This document shows positions 11,420-25,000 of a stretch of 64,000 bases of DNA, in pieces (within the stretch, counting starts at the first letter, position 1; every line of letters begins with the position of its first letter). The notes under the pieces are model-generated. The model was not told where the DNA came from, ran no database searches, and was given only the letters and a program-made list of their open reading frames with translations. A program made the position numbers and the translations under genes. The stretch lies in contig JAKGHH010000007.1 of assembly GCA_022828595.1 (NCBI GenBank), forward strand, positions 35,526,356 to 35,590,355, read 5' to 3'. Origin of the DNA: Nelumbo lutea (lineage: Eukaryota > Streptophyta > Magnoliopsida > Proteales > Nelumbonaceae).

Positions 11420-13060
11420 GCGGGATATGGTTCAAGATAAAAAATGATCCCGATCAAACAATCGGAATCAATTCCGCCTTTGGATCTTAAGATGAAGGGG
11501 TAAACGATGCCGAATTTGGGTGATCTTGGTGTCATTGGATTTGGATTTTTGGTCTCTACGTACCTATGGTTTTAGATTTATGATTTTACATGAAATAAGG
11601 TTTAGGATCAAAATGACTCCAATCAAACGATTGGAATCGGTTTCGGCTTTGGATCTTAAGATGAAGGAGTAAAGGGTGTTGGATTGAGTGGTCTTGGTGT
11701 CTTTAGATTTGGATTTTTAGGCTCTATTTACCTATGGTCTCAGATTTTTTATTTGACATGAGATGGGGTTCTTTTGATCCCGATCGTACAATCAGAATCG
11801 GTTTTGGCTTTGGATCTTAAGATGAATGGGTAAATAGTATTGGATTTGAGTAATCTTGGTGTCTTCGGATTTGGATTTTTAGGCTCTATCTACCTATGGT
11901 CTCAGATTTTTTATTTGACATGAGCAAGGTTCAAAATTCTGCAACTTATTGGACCATATCGACCAGTATCGTTACGATACAAGTCCAATACACAGAACAC
12001 ATAAAAATTATCTATAGCGTTCCTTTCGTATGTATCGATCTGTATCGGACTATTTCGGAACTGTACCGGTCGTTATAGTTCCGAAATACAGCTTGATACA
12101 AGTCCTTTCTCTCTTATTAATTTCATTAAATTATATTTAAGGCTGAATTACCTCTCATTAATTATATATTTACTCCTATATTTAAATGAATTTCTCTCTC
12201 ATTAATTAGTTAATTACTCCTATATGCATAATTTTAAATTTGAATTTCACTATTAGCGCCTAATTGGAATTCTCTTCTCATTACTTTTGTTAATTAATAA
12301 CCTTCTTTCTCATTAAAATCATTTTGTTAGTATAAAACTAAAAATTAACAATAACAAGATTCAAACCCTAGACATAAGGTTTTAAGAACTAGAGGTTAGC
12401 CACTAAGCCACGCCCAATTGCTTGCTATTTGGTTACGCATTTTTATTTTTAAGTACTTTTTTCTCTTTTTCTTAGTGTATTCTTATCAATAAATGTTAGA
12501 ATTAATTATTAAAATTTATGTATTAATAAATATTAAGATAAATTATATTGATTATTTTAAAACTAATATATATCAATATACATTTTAGTTTGTTTTTTAT
12601 TTTTTTTTTGCGTTTTAGTTATGTAATCATTTGTCAATAATTACCAAGCTCAATATCTTGAATTTTATATAGACCATTAAATTACAATTTTTTACTTTTA
12701 AATAACTTATTTACAATCATCTGAAACTTGTAACTATCTTTATTAATATATTTTTAGGATTTATTTAAGCTTTTTAGCATTTTTATGCGTATCTTGATTT
12801 TTCATCTGTATCCAAAGCGTATCCCGATACGTCTCTTAAAATTATCTTTCCGATACACCTTACATTTTTGGTACTTTGAACCTTGGACATGAGATGAGGT
12901 TCTTGATCAAAATTACCCCGACCAGACAATCATAATCGGTTCTGGCCTTGGGTGTTAAAATGAATGGGTAAATGTATTAGATTTGGGTGATCTTGGTGTC
13001 ATTGGATTTGGATTTTTGGGCTCTATATACCTATGATATCGAATTCTAGAGGTCCAAAAT
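11420..13060. repeat. tandem array of about 160-170-bp units (four copies)
   Basis: The phrase TTGGATCTTAAGATGA recurs at about 11481, 11650 and 11811, and a diverged fourth copy lies near 12950. Units share TTTGGATTTTT and CTCTATNTACCTATGG. A MITE with a perfect 8-bp duplication sits between copies 3 and 4. Confidence 0.8.
11925..12885. mobile_element. hAT-type MITE (CAAGGTTCAAA family), 961 bp
   Basis: Ends are CAAGGTTCAAA and TTTGAACCTTG, a perfect 11-bp inverted repeat. The flanks are identical 8-mers GACATGAG (11917-11924 and 12886-12893), diagnostic of hAT-type insertion. The interior repeats GTATCGATAC-like motifs near both ends and has no transposase. A 213-bp relative lies at 49673-49885. 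Confidence 0.88.
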
Positions 13061-16000
13061 TTTATAAAAATCCAAGAATGCCCCTGGGTCGGTTGAAAGG
13101 TTAGTTGAAGCATGCTTAAAGCTCGAAGTGCTACAAAAAGACTAAAGGGCACAAAAATGGGGTGTGTATAGATTGCCCCTCTTTGTTGGAGATTCGTACA
13201 ACAAAGGTTGAGGAGACAAGCCATTTTTGCACAGAAATCCGAAGGAATGATTGTCTCATTTCAAAAGAATGCTGTTTGAAAAACTTTTTCATTGACAAAA
13301 GTGTTGATGATTGAAAGAAGATGATTTTTCTTTTGTTGAAATTGATTCCCCTGGAATCTTCTCTTATGGTATGCTCCCATATTTGTCTAGCACTAGTTCG
13401 ACTATTGATAAAAGGGTTGTTGTACACAAGCCAATCCTTGGATCTTCCCAAAAGGGATTTTTGAAATGAAATCTCTTACCCACAATGTTTGTGTGGCTGT
13501 TTAGGACTACTATCGTCTTTGCATCAAAGGAATTACAGAATCTCTCATTGACCAATTGCTTTAAATTTTTCGGGATGCATGATTTGATAAATAACTGATG
13601 AAAAATGAAAGAAGACATTTGTTAGTGAGAAAATATTTTTTGAAAAGAAATTGTTGAGTGTGAAAAAATCATTCCAACGTATTTCCTTGTTAAGCTTAAC
13701 TAAAATACATCCAATATATTCTTATACCTAAGCCATGCATATTTGACATGGGCAAGTCAATATGCATGGCTCTTTGGGCATTTGGTTTTGAAGTCCAAAA
13801 TATGCTTTGATGTTGAGAGTTGGGTCAAGCACCTAATATGAGGATTAGGGGCATATAGGACCCAAAGGCTAGAGCTCTCGTAATGGATGCAATGCAATGA
13901 TTGTGGTGATGCTGATGTGAAGATGAGACTGTGTAGTTGTAACGAAAAGATGTTGATGTTGTTGATTGTAGTTGATATGCCTTGGAGATGTATGATAGAA
14001 TAGATGGTGGTGATGTATTACATGAGATGTTGATGTTGTTGATTGTAGTTGATATGCCTTGGAGATGTATGATGGAATAGATGGTGGTGATGTATTACAT
14101 GAGATGCTGGGAACACTTTTTTTTTTTTTTTTGTTTAGAGAAATGTGAATGCATAACTTGTTGAAAACACTTTTTTTTTCTTTGTTTTTTGAGAATTGTA
14201 GACACATTACTTGTTGAAAAAATTTATTTTCTTTTTCTTGAGAGTTTCTTGCCTCAAAAGCATTGCTTGAGTTTTTGAAATGTTGTCAGCACGTTGCACA
14301 CAAAGAATTAATATGAACTACTAATTTGGGACCTTAGCCACTTCCTTAAGATATAAATGTCACCAAATGCTGCCCAGATTAGAGCCTTATCACAAGATTT
14401 GTCATTCATGACTTCCCGATCTTGGATCAAATAGCAAAACTCAATATAAATGATACCATTAGCTTGAATTTCCTTTATCCTTAGATATGTGTAGCTTGTA
14501 TCATTTATCCTTTGCCAGCTCCTCTTGAAAGGATATTGACTTCATTATTCATGCCGTTTATTTTTTTTTTTATGCCTTATCTTTTACCTAGATGCCCTTC
14601 CAGGTTTTCATCTAGCAAGCTTATTTCTCATTTTTTACTCCTCTTTTTTTTTGTGTCCTATCTTTTGCCTGAGTTCCCTTTTAGGTTTTCAACTTAATAG
14701 GTTAGGGAGATGTCTTTCCTTTGGAATGGCTGCATCTAGAACAATGGTCTGGACTGCCTACGTACCCGATGTGGAATCAAGCCAACATAGTTCTTGGAGA
14801 AGTTGTTTATGATAATAAGCGCTTGGAAACTTCTTAAGATTCAAACGGGACTTTGTTTGGGACAAAATGTGGTTTGACAGTTAGGTTAGAAAAGGAAGGA
14901 ATAAAAAGACTCAAAGATAGAGGATATAAGGTTGCTTTGATGATTTTTGGGTTGGTGAAAAGGACAATGAGATGTAAGTGTTTAGGGGTCACCTTCTTGT
15001 TGAGAATTGTAGGGCTATTTTTTTTTCTTTGAGCAAGGAAAATTCTTAGAGCTATACCAACTATCTCCTTTGACTTGAAAATTTTGTTGCCTAAGAACCC
15101 GAGGACCTTTCCTTAGGACGAAATGTGGTGCTTAGGGCTTGGGTGAAGAAAGGAAAGGATAAAAGGCTCAAATTGGAAATGTCACCTGGGGGCCTATTGA
15201 GGGGTTATGAGTACAATCTATCACTTCACTTGAGTGACTAGATAGTTGGGGTTATGATGGATTGCAACTTTGACTTATTTTTCTTGGATTTTTCTACTCT
15301 TTCTTTGATTATTTTAGCATTCTTCAAGAGATTTTGTCTTGACTATTTTTTTTTTATCATGGCCATGTTGCCCCTAGTTTGGATGGAGATGGGGAGTATT
15401 CCTCAAAAGAACCTTAGGTAAAAGGAAAATATTTTTGGATTTTTTTTGGGGTTTTTCTTTTTTTTTTTTGAAAAAATTTGAGGTTTTAGAAAGGAAAGGC
15501 TAGGCCCAAAGTGGCTTATAAGGGATTAAAATGTGACATAGGTGACTCAAGTATGTGTTGGGCCAAAGATGGCCTCTCCTTTTGTGGATCCACTAGGGAA
15601 TTTGTCACCCCTTGCCTAAGAGATAGGTGGTTAAATCCAAGAGTTCTCTTGCTTGATTTATTTTATTTTATTTTTTGTTGCCTAAATAGATCGAAAAGGT
15701 GAGATATTCACTTAGGAAAGGGTTTAGGGGTTAAATTTCATGGTTCATAGAGGAAGGGCTTATGTCCATTCATGGGTTGCAAGTGGTGAATGTGTGAATA
15801 TAGGTGGTTCAGTGGGGTGACAATCAACTAAATGCGGCCTCTCTTTCGATGAGCCTTAATCAGCTACTTTGTCCCTAGTCTCTGAAGAGTTTGGGAAGAG
15901 ATGGAAAGGACATCTTCCATTTTTTTTTGCTCATTTTTTCTTTTTTTTTCCCCAATTTTCTAGGCAGTTAGAGATTTAGAAGTCCATTAATACTTGAATT

Positions 16001-16740
16001 GATGACATGCTTGACACTTATTGGATATGGCCCTGTTGTGATCTATTGAGGAGTTGCACTAAGAGTTGATAGGCTGACTTGTCATGTTGAGAATCACACG
16101 ATGTTGATCTGTCATTCTGATCATATATCTTGTCATGATGTAGATCAAGGTGCCTTGTCATGCTAGTGACTTGCTATGCTGTAGACTAGAATGATGATTG
16201 ATGATATGCCAAGTGTTGATAAGATGATGGATGTGCTGATGGTGATTGATGATGATGTGCTTTAGTTCTTGCTATGATTCCAACGTTTAGTCATCTTTCT
16301 AGGTAGAGAGACATAAACTTTAGCAATTCTAGGATTCATTTGATCTTGAGTAGGTAGTTTAGCTTCGTCATGTCAATAGGCTGAATCCTTCTCAATGTGC
16401 TTTAGTGCCAATGTATTCCTTTGCTCGAACCTTACTTCTAGAGATAATGAAATCTCAACTTCTTTGTTGAAAATAGATGCATGAATGAAAATTTCTGTTT
16501 TTAGGATTCTCTTATTTTTTTGAATTTTAATTTTTAATTTTTTGTATTCTAAAACTTTTTTATTTTTTTTTATTTTTAAGAATATATTTGATTCTTTTTT
16601 AAAAACAAACTAATGCTAAGCTAAACATGGTGATTGCCTGGATCGTACCCAACTCACCCCTTCTTGGGTTAAGCTATTTAGACCATCAACACACAATTTT
16701 GTCAAATTAAACAACCTAAACTTAGCCATTGGTTGATAGA
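13061..16740. other. long non-coding, low-complexity stretch (probable Ogre/Tat-type LTR or UTR)
   Basis: No open frame is credible. It contains T-rich tracts, TGATG-rich stretches near 16200, and the phrase ACTGCCTACGTACCC near 14753 that I associate with Ogre/Tat LTRs. One 77-bp tandem duplication is listed separately. Confidence 0.4.
13951..14104. repeat. 77-bp tandem duplication
   Basis: Two adjacent nearly identical copies starting TGTTGATGTTGTTGATTG, at 13951 and 14028. Confidence 0.9.
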
Positions 16741-17047
16741 ATTTTAGTTCGCATATTGTTTATATTGTTTTTTTATCATTATTCATGATTAACATAATTC
16801 TAAAATGAAAATCAATGGTCATTCATAGAAACATACACCTAATGACAGATGTGATTGTATATGAAAGTATCTTTTGTTTGTAATAAAATCAATTTACATA
16901 TCCTTTTGGATCTTGAAGGCATATATTATCCATTTGCACTTAGATCCAATTAGATAGAAGCTAAAGACCCATGCTTTCTGAATGTTCCTTAAACACTTTC
17001 TATGATAGTGACTAGGTCAATGGGTTCATCATATTCTTTATTAATAC
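16741..17047 (-). pseudogene. copia C, 3' end (RNase H tail and LTR start), split by copia A
   Basis: Minus-strand FKEHSESMGL near 16965-17005 resembles the last residues of a copia RNase H and is followed by non-coding LTR-like sequence. It is the continuation of the remnant at 27015-28720 across the copia A insertion. Confidence 0.5.
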
Positions 17048-17312
17048 TATCAATAAGATGAACAATAGAGAGTTTAAAACCAAGTTACAAGGGTGTTAAA
17101 TAATGAATCTGACCCCCACTCCCAAAGAGCCTTTATTATATTATGAATATTTACAAGTAAGCCCACATGGGCTTAAAGAATTTACAAGAAGGGCCTTATA
17201 GGCTGAAACGATTACAAGAAATCCCTCATAGGGAATGAAAGAGAAAAATAAAGCAATAAAAGATAAAATGCATCAGGGGCTACAATATTAGAATACATCA
17301 ATACTCTCCACA
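17048..17312 (-). repeat. 3' LTR of copia A
   Basis: On the minus strand it starts TGTGGAGAGTATTGATGT and ends TTATTGATA (CA decayed to TA). It matches 26756-27014. Confidence 0.88.
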
Positions 17313-17780
17313 CTCCCCCTTCAAACTGATGCGAAATCATAAGCATCAATTTGTCCACAAGAAATAGATGTCTTGCCCTCGTCATAGTCTTGGTAAAAAT
17401 GTTAGCAATTTACATATCTGAGACCATATGGGGAAGAGAAATAGATCCAATAAGAAACGTGTCTCAGATAAAGTGACAATCTACCTCAATGTGTTTAGTC
17501 CTCTCATGAAAAACAAGATTTGAGACAATCTTAATTGGACTAGTGTTGTCAACATAAAGAGGAATTGGAGTAGGGAGATGAACACCTAGGAGGACTTAGA
17601 GACTATTTGTTAATTCTTGTGTTTCTAGAAAATCAGGGAATCACCTAGGAAGATGTACCAACCTATAGTAGAGCATCTGGTGTCAGGGCAACCTGCCCAA
17701 TCACCATTAGCATAGGCCCACAACCGAATAGGAGAGGAGGATGAAAAGAACAAGTATTAGGATAACGCGCCATGAACATA

Positions 17781-20400
17781 TCAAGTAATCTGATGAACAA
17801 TAATTAAATGGGGTTGATGAGGGGCAGAAATAAACTGATTCACAATTTGAACCACATGAGAGATCTTATGACGAGTCATAGTAAGATAAATGAGAGAACC
17901 CATAAGTTGTTGATAGAGTGTGGCATCAAGAAGTAATGGAGCCTCTATTTTGAATAACTTGACATTCAATTCTAAGGGAGTATTAACTTGCTTGTCATCA
18001 GTGAGATTAGCCAACTTAAGGAGATTAGATGCATACTTTTGTTGACAAATGAAGTATCAACGATCACTTTGTTGAACCTCAAGTCCTAAGAAATAGCAAG
18101 TAGGTGAGAGCACCCAAATCCTTTATATGGAATGAACTATGAAGTAGGGATTTAAGTTCTCTAATTCCCTCATCATCATCCCCTATCAACAACATATTAT
18201 CAACATATAGAATGAGGATCATAATGCCTTGATATCTTATACAAATGAATAGGGAATAATTAGAGCAACTTTGGCTATAGCCAACAATAACAACAACATC
18301 ACAAAACTTCTCAAACCAAGCTCGATGAGCCTATTTCAGTCCATAAAGAGACATTTTCAATCTATAAACAAGCGAGGGATCACTACATTACCTAGGAAAG
18401 GTTTCATATACACTATCTCCTTGAGATGGCCATGAAGAAATGCGTTCTTTACATTCAACTGATGAATAGACCAAGAGTATACATCTGATAGAGCTAGAAG
18501 AACATGAACTGTAGTAATCTTAGCAACTAGGGCAAATGTCTCTTCATAATCAATACCATATTCTTGCGTGTACCCCTGGACAACAAGGTGAGCCTTATCC
18601 TTATATCGGTCTAAAGAACCATTAGATTTCAATTTGATAGTATAGACCCATCAACTCCCAATAACAAAAGCATTTGAGGGTGCACAAACAAGATCCCAAG
18701 TGTCATTCTCATGTAAGGCATTGATCTTTGCATCCATAGCTACTTTCCAATGAGGGTTGTTACTAGCTTGTTGGTAGGTACAAAGAATACTTGTAGAGGA
18801 TAAAACTATAGAAAAGGAACTATGGTCTGAAGGAAAACCATATAGGTTAGGAGGTCTAGAAATGCTTCTGTGACAAAGAGGAACAAAAGTAAAAGGAGTA
18901 TCTGAAACAAAAGGAGCACCACTTACAGGCAAAACAGAGGGATGATTTGAACTGGTAGGAAGGAGGGCAGTAGTAGGGTCTAGTGCGTGCAACCGCTTGC
19001 GAGAGAAGACAAGAAGATCCTTAACAACCATCGAAGAGGAATTATCTTGTGAATCAAAGTCATACAAGATAGAAATTAAAGGAGCAAGCAATTTAACAAC
19101 ACCAACAATGAAAGAAATATGTTAAAAAAATAACATTATGGGAGATACAGATACATCAGATAGATGGATCATAGCATAAAAATCCCTTATGGTCAGAACT
19201 ATAGCCCACAAAGGCCCATATAGAAGATTGAGTAGATAATTTAGAGCACTCACAAGAAAGATGTACAAAACATAGACAACCAAACATGTGAAGAGAAGAA
19301 AAGTTGAGTGGATAAGCAAACAATTTCTAAAAAGGAAAGGCATTAGAAAGAACAAAAGAAGGAATGTAGTTAATCAAGAACATAGTCGTACTAGATGCCT
19401 CCACCCAAAAGGAAGGGGGGCATGCGACTCTCGTAATAAGGTCCTCGCCACACTAAGGACATGCCCATTCTTTCACTCAACCACTCCATTTTGTTGGGGG
19501 TATCTAGACAACTTCGTTGAACTTGTATCCCATTAGTTTTCAAGTAAGATGGGAAGTATCCATTAGTGTACTCTCCCCCTGAATATGAGCAGAGGAATCA
19601 TACACAAGACTAAAATCGAACTCGCACCATGGTGTGAAATAACTAAAATGTTTGAAATACTTCTAATTTATTTCAAAGAAAATAAATTCATGTGCACCTG
19701 GTTCAGTCATCAATAAATAGTACAAAATACTTGTATTCGAACTGAGAAGTAATAGAAGAGGTCCAAACATCAATATGTATAATTTCAAATGGAGAAGTAA
19801 CATGTTCAAACTTACGAGAAAAGGTGAAAGTAAGGCTCTTACTCAAACAACAAAAAACGCATGAAGTTTGCAAAGAAGGAATTTTGTTTCTTATAAAACT
19901 AGTCAAATGAAAACTTTAATTTTTCAAAGTGTGGATGACCCAAAGGCTTATGCCATAAGTCATAGACATTGTTTCTTTGACCAAAAAGGAATTAGATGAG
20001 GAGTTGAAATAAGTAGATAACTTGGTTTTGAGTGGCTTCTTGAACTTCAATGCAAATAGTCAACCTAGCTTATGGCCCTTCCCTTTCACTTCCCCAGTGC
20101 ACTGGTCCTAAATCAAGCAATCATTAAAAGAAAAAGTAAGAATATGGCCTTCACCAACAAGTTGTCCAACTGAAATTAGGCTTGCAGTGAAATTTGGAAC
20201 AAGAAAGGTCTTGGTAAGGGAGAGGAAAGAAGAGGGAGAAAGCCTAAGGTACAAATCATTACTACTATTGATGTCCAATTTTTCACCATTGGCAGTAACA
20301 ATATGTTTGTGATAGGTTTCAGTGTTGTTATTCGAGTGTTTTGAGTAGGCTTCAGTCACATAATTGGTAGATCCAAAATCAATAATCCTAATAGGAGATG
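17781..20400 (-). pseudogene. copia A pol (protease to RNase H), heavily broken
   Basis: In minus-strand order: a protease core reading IIDFGSTNYV (near 20370, D-S-G changed to D-F-G) and the adjoining VTANGEKL...NFTASLISVGQL. Then come integrase FEIIHIDVWTSS...YKYFVLFIDDF (19703-19906), a linker (18651-19091) ending DAKINALHENDTWDLV, RT YGIDYEETFALVAKITTVH and QLNVKNAFLHGHL (18357-18632), and an RNase H piece (17781-18014). Many stops and frameshifts separate these. The catalytic Ser/Gly environment of protease is lost. Confidence 0.75.
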
Positions 20401-21241
20401 AGGAAGAACAGTAACTAGATAAGCCAATAATAGAGAAAGCAAAAGAGATAACAAAAGATATTAGTTACAGAATTTCCTCTATCCATAGAAGTAGATGATT
20501 CACCTTTAGCAGAAGGATCGGATTTAGTAGAGGTCATATCAGAAATCTGGCTCTCAGTTACTTGGTAATCATGATGTTGGTTCTTTTTTTGAACATTTAT
20601 AGCTGGTCAACTAGGATATTCTGGAATAATATGACAATGTTGCTTAGAATAAGTGCACGCATTTTTCTTTTTACAATGTGAAGCAATAAGTGCACACATA
20701 GCATTAAGTCTTAAGGCATCTTTATTGGCTGGTTTCTTATTTTCATGGGCAATGAAAGCAGTATCAGCCCCAAATAATCTCACTTTCCATCAAGTCCCGC
20801 AACAGTCAAGAGTCTAGTATCCTTCTTAAAGAGTTCACCCATCACTAAGTCAAGGTCTAGAAGAGTCCCTCGACTCAAGATGTTAGACTTAATTATTTCA
20901 TACTCAGGTCTGAGTCTCGTTAGAAATTGATTTTCCTTTTTCTTTCAAAGTGTTTTTGAAGGTATTTGACACACTCGGTTGAATCTGAGGGGTTAATGTG
21001 GACTAACTCATATTCAGTCCATAAATCCTGAAATCCAAAATAGTATTCTTGTATTTTCCAATCCCCTTAGCAATAAGAAAAAAAATTCAGGTTCAGTTTG
21101 ATACTACCTTAACATGTTTGGTTGGTAGTAAACCTTCTCAAAATATCATACATTTCATATGTAGTCCTTAGTCTTCTAATAGGAACAAAAATATAGGTCT
21201 CTATAGAACTCAGAATCCAAGAGACCAACTTTCCATTGTTG
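20401..21241 (-). pseudogene. copia A gag, C-terminal part (continues at 25909-26060)
   Basis: Minus-strand NGKLVSWILSSIETYIF and LWTEYELVHINPSD match the UBN2-type Gag of plant copias. A degraded knuckle-like stretch (HCKKKNACTYSKQHCH) lies near 20650. The N-terminal part (VKFNGTNYSLWKFHF, GGKGLEGYLNGKVTKPEET) is on the other side of copia B at 25909-26060, joined through the AAATG target site. Confidence 0.7.
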
Positions 21242-21246
21242 AAATG

Positions 21247-21467
21247 TCTTGTCTAGAACTGAAGTGAAGAGAAGATAGAGGAGAGAAAGAGAGAAGAGAG
21301 GAGAGAGATTTGAGAGCATCAAAAGATGTTGGCGGCGCCAACTTTTTAATATTTATATTAGGGCGACTGAACATAACATAAAGACAAGGGGAATTAAAAT
21401 AGCACCCTTGCGACACTAACAGAAATAAAAACATAAGAAAAAATACTCTTTAACCAATCTTTTAACA
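21247..21467 (-). repeat. 3' LTR of copia B
   Basis: Minus-strand TGTTAAAAGATTGG...CTAGACAAGA, 221 bp, adjacent to a purine tract. Confidence 0.92.
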
Positions 21468-21474
21468 CTCCCCC

Positions 21475-24400
21475 TCAAGTTGGGACATAGATGTCAATCA
21501 TGCCCAACTTGTCACATAGATCATTGTGCCGCAGATGATGCAGCCCTTTTGTGAAGATGTTAGCAAGTTGATTTTTAGACTTAACATAGGGAGTGCACAC
21601 TTCCCCTTTGACAAACTTCTCTATGATAAAATGCTTGTCTACTTCAATATGCTTGGTTCTATCATATAGTACTGGGTTAGCAGCAATATTTATGGCTGCC
21701 TTGTTGTCGCAATATAAAGTCATAGGTCCATCAACTGTAAATCCCAGTTCACTCAATAGATTTTTTATCCACATTGTTTCATCCACTCCATGAGACATTG
21801 CTCTATATTCAGCTTCAACACTAGATCTAGCCACCACATTTTGCTTTTTGCTTCTTCAAGTCACTAGGTTTCCTCCAATAAAGGTACAGTAGCCACTGGT
21901 AGACTTCCTATCGTGTAGTGATCCTACCCAATCTGCATCAGTATACACTTCAACCTTCAAAAGTCCGTGCTTTTGGAATAATAAACCTACACCTGGGAAT
22001 TTCTTAAGGTATCTAAGAATTCTTTCGGCTACTTCAAGGTGGGAGGTCTTAAGGGGATGCATGAATTGACTAAGAAAACCCACATCATAAGCAATGCCTA
22101 ACCGAGTCATGGAGAGATATAACAATCTTCCTATAAGCCTCTGAAATTGCTTCACATCTTTGATAGATTCGCTTGGGTAATCACTTAATTTGTGATTAGG
22201 ATCAATAGGAGAATCAATTGGTTTCACTCCCAAATTTCCTGTATCCTGTAACAGATCTAGGACATACTTTCTCTGAGAAATGAAGATACCCTTTTGTGAG
22301 CGGGTAACTTCAATTCCAAGAAAGTATTTCAAAGGGCCTAGATCTTTCACCTCAAATTGAGTAGCAAGAAATCCTTTCAATCTTAGGGCCGCAATTTTCC
22401 CTTCATCTCTTTTCACAAACAATGTATGATCAGATTGGCATTGCTTATAACCATTTTGTTGTACAGCTACTTGGAATCTGTTGAACCAGGCTCTTGGTGA
22501 CTGTTTCAGGCCATATAAAGACCATTTTAACCTGGAAACCTTTTGTTCATTACCTTGAACCTAGAAACCAGGAGGTTGTACCATGTACACTTTTTCTTCT
22601 AGATCACCATTTAGAAATGCATTCCTGATGTCCAATTGGTGAAGGTCCCAATCGAAATTAGCAGCTAAAGAGAAGAGAACCCTAATGGAGTTCATCTTAA
22701 CAACTGGTGAAAAAGTTTCTGCATAATCCATCCCATACACTTGAGTGAACCCTTTGCCATTGGATGAGCTTTGTACCTTTCCACTATGCCATCAGTCCTA
22801 TGTTTCACTGTAAATACCCATTTACATCCAACTGGTTCTTTTCCCTCAAGAAGATCCACCAATTCCCATGTACCATTTTAATGTAATGCATTAATCTCTT
22901 CCTTCATTGCATCTATCCATTCAGGCACTGAGAGGGCTTCTACCACATTCTTAGGAATAGGTACACTGTTAATGGAAGAGAGGAATGCCCAAAAAGAAGG
23001 TGAAATGTTTTCATAGGAGACAAAGTTGGAAATGGGGTGCTTGGTGGTGCAAGATCTAACACCTTGCCGAAGAGCAATAGGAAGATTAAGATCATCAACA
23101 CTTGAGGTATCAATAGCAATAGGGTTAGAAATATCAATGGGAACTAAGGTACCTAGATGGATAGGTTCCATCCCTAGAGAATGTGATGGCATTGGTGGTA
23201 CAACTTCTCGATGCTCCATAGCTCTTGAGGTATCAATAGCAATAGGGTCAAAAATATCAATGGGAACTAAGGTACCTAGATGGATAGGATCCGTCCCTGG
23301 AGAATGTGATGGCATTGGTGGTATAGCTTCTCGATGCTCCATAGTTCTTAAACTTGGTTGGCCTGTATGATGACGGTACAAAGCATGGAAGGGAGGAGGA
23401 ACAGGTAGAAGACAGAGCTGAATTTGAGGTAGAGGAGGATTCTAAACTTGTTTGTCATCATGCCTACACTCCCCCTGAGGAGAAACAAGAAAGAAATGTT
23501 CATTCTCAAAAAAGGTGACATCCATGGAAACATGATATTTCCAAGAAACGAGATCAAAGCATCGATACCTCTTCTGATTTGAAGGGTATCCCAAGAATAT
23601 GCAAGGAATAGCATAAGGATCTAATTTTCCACGAGTGGGTGACAGATTTTGGACAAAGCAACGACAACCAAAAACACATGGACGAATAGACAAAAGAAGA
23701 GACTTGGGAAACAAAAGCTGATGCGAGGCTTTGATTTCTAACCACCGAGAGGGCATACGGTTAATGAGATAGGCAGCACAAAGGATATCTTCAAGCCAAA
23801 AATGTTTGGGGACATTCATATGAATCAATAGTCCCCAAGCTACTTCAAGAATACGGCGGTTCTTTCTTTCAATAACACCATTTTGTTATAGTGTTCGAGC
23901 ATAGGAGCTACAGTGGAGTGATCCATGTGAAGCAAAGAACTCTGTAAGATCATTATGGAAGTATTCTTTGGCATTATCAGATTAAAAAATTTGGATTTCG
24001 GTTTGAAATTGGGTGAAAATCATTCTTTAGAAGTCTTGGATAATTTTTGGTTCTTCATCCCTAGTTTGCATGGGGCATACCCATGTATACCGGGAATAAT
24101 CATCAATAAAGGCAATAAAATACTTGTAGCCACTTTCAGATGGTAGAGCGACTAGGCCCCAAACACGAAACTGAACAATATGAAAGGGAAATTCAGATTT
24201 ATTATTCGTTGAAGAAAAATGAGTTTTGTAATATTTATTCAATTGACAAATTTGACATACCAACTCTGATACTGACACTAACTTAAAGCAGCTTTGGAAA
24301 CACAATCTTTAAGAAATCACAGGATAAATGACCAAGATGATTGTGCCATAAATAGGCTTGACTCTTACTAGACTAACTCTTAGACTCTGTGACTGCAAGG

Positions 24401-25000
24401 CCAACCTTATTCTCCAGCAAATAGACACCATCCACCATACGCCCTCTACCAATCATCTTCCCCGAGTCCAAATCTTGGGTTACACAATGAGAAGGGAAGA
24501 ATGTTACTGAATAGTTTAAAGAATTGGTTATACTACTAATAGAAAACAAATTAATAGGGAATTGAGGAACATGTAAAACATCAGAGAGTGTAGGACCAAA
24601 GGGAAGAGAAATAGTCCCTTGACCAGCTATGGTAGAGAATGAACCACCACCTAGCCTGACTTTGTCTCTTCTAGAGAGAAGATGATAGGAATGAAAGTAG
24701 GTAGACTTATCGGTCATATGTTTTGATTCTCCAAAATCAATTATCCAAGGAGATTTATAGGAATGAGACGATACATGGAGAGCTATGGAAAAATTACATG
24801 ATGTAGACGCATATGAAGTTGAAGGAGGGGGCATCCATCTAGCGAATTGCCCTACCATAAAGCTCTAAATGATCACAGTAGGAATTAATGATATCCTCCC
24901 TAGGGTCAGAACCAGTTGTGTATGTCTGAACTGTAGTAGTAGCAGGCTGGGTCTCCTGAGTGGCCATGGTTACTATAGTGAATTTTCTTGGACCTTGCTG
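21475..25000 (-). pseudogene. copia B pol, broken
   Basis: In minus-strand order: a short leader frame starting MATQETQPATTTVQTY near 24966; protease WIIDFGESKHMT (24373-24858; D-S-G changed to D-F-G); integrase (24027-24305 and 23442-23828, with KYFIAFIDDYSRYTWV and HFWLEDILCAAYLINRMPSR). A linker with a duplicated 41-residue unit (22878-23381) follows, then RT remnants 22430-22870, then RNase H (21856-22422 and 21475-21837, with [18 protein letters not shown] and YCDNKAAINIA). Stops and frameshifts divide these blocks. The gag knuckle is missing, so the element could not be autonomous. Confidence 0.82.
23101..23346 (-). repeat. 123-bp in-frame tandem duplication in copia B pol linker
   Basis: Two copies (23101-23223, 23224-23346) encode a 41-residue unit containing HLGTLVPIDI and PIAIDTS on the minus strand. 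The period is a multiple of three, so the frame is kept. Confidence 0.88.

Noticed and set aside
13869..14207. Minus-strand frame with repeated YISKAYQLQ text
   Set aside because: Arises from the 77-bp tandem duplication and T-rich tracts.
7707..16740. Possible complete Ogre element
   Set aside because: No gag, pol, primer site or second LTR was found, only LTR/UTR-like text, so a full element is not claimed.
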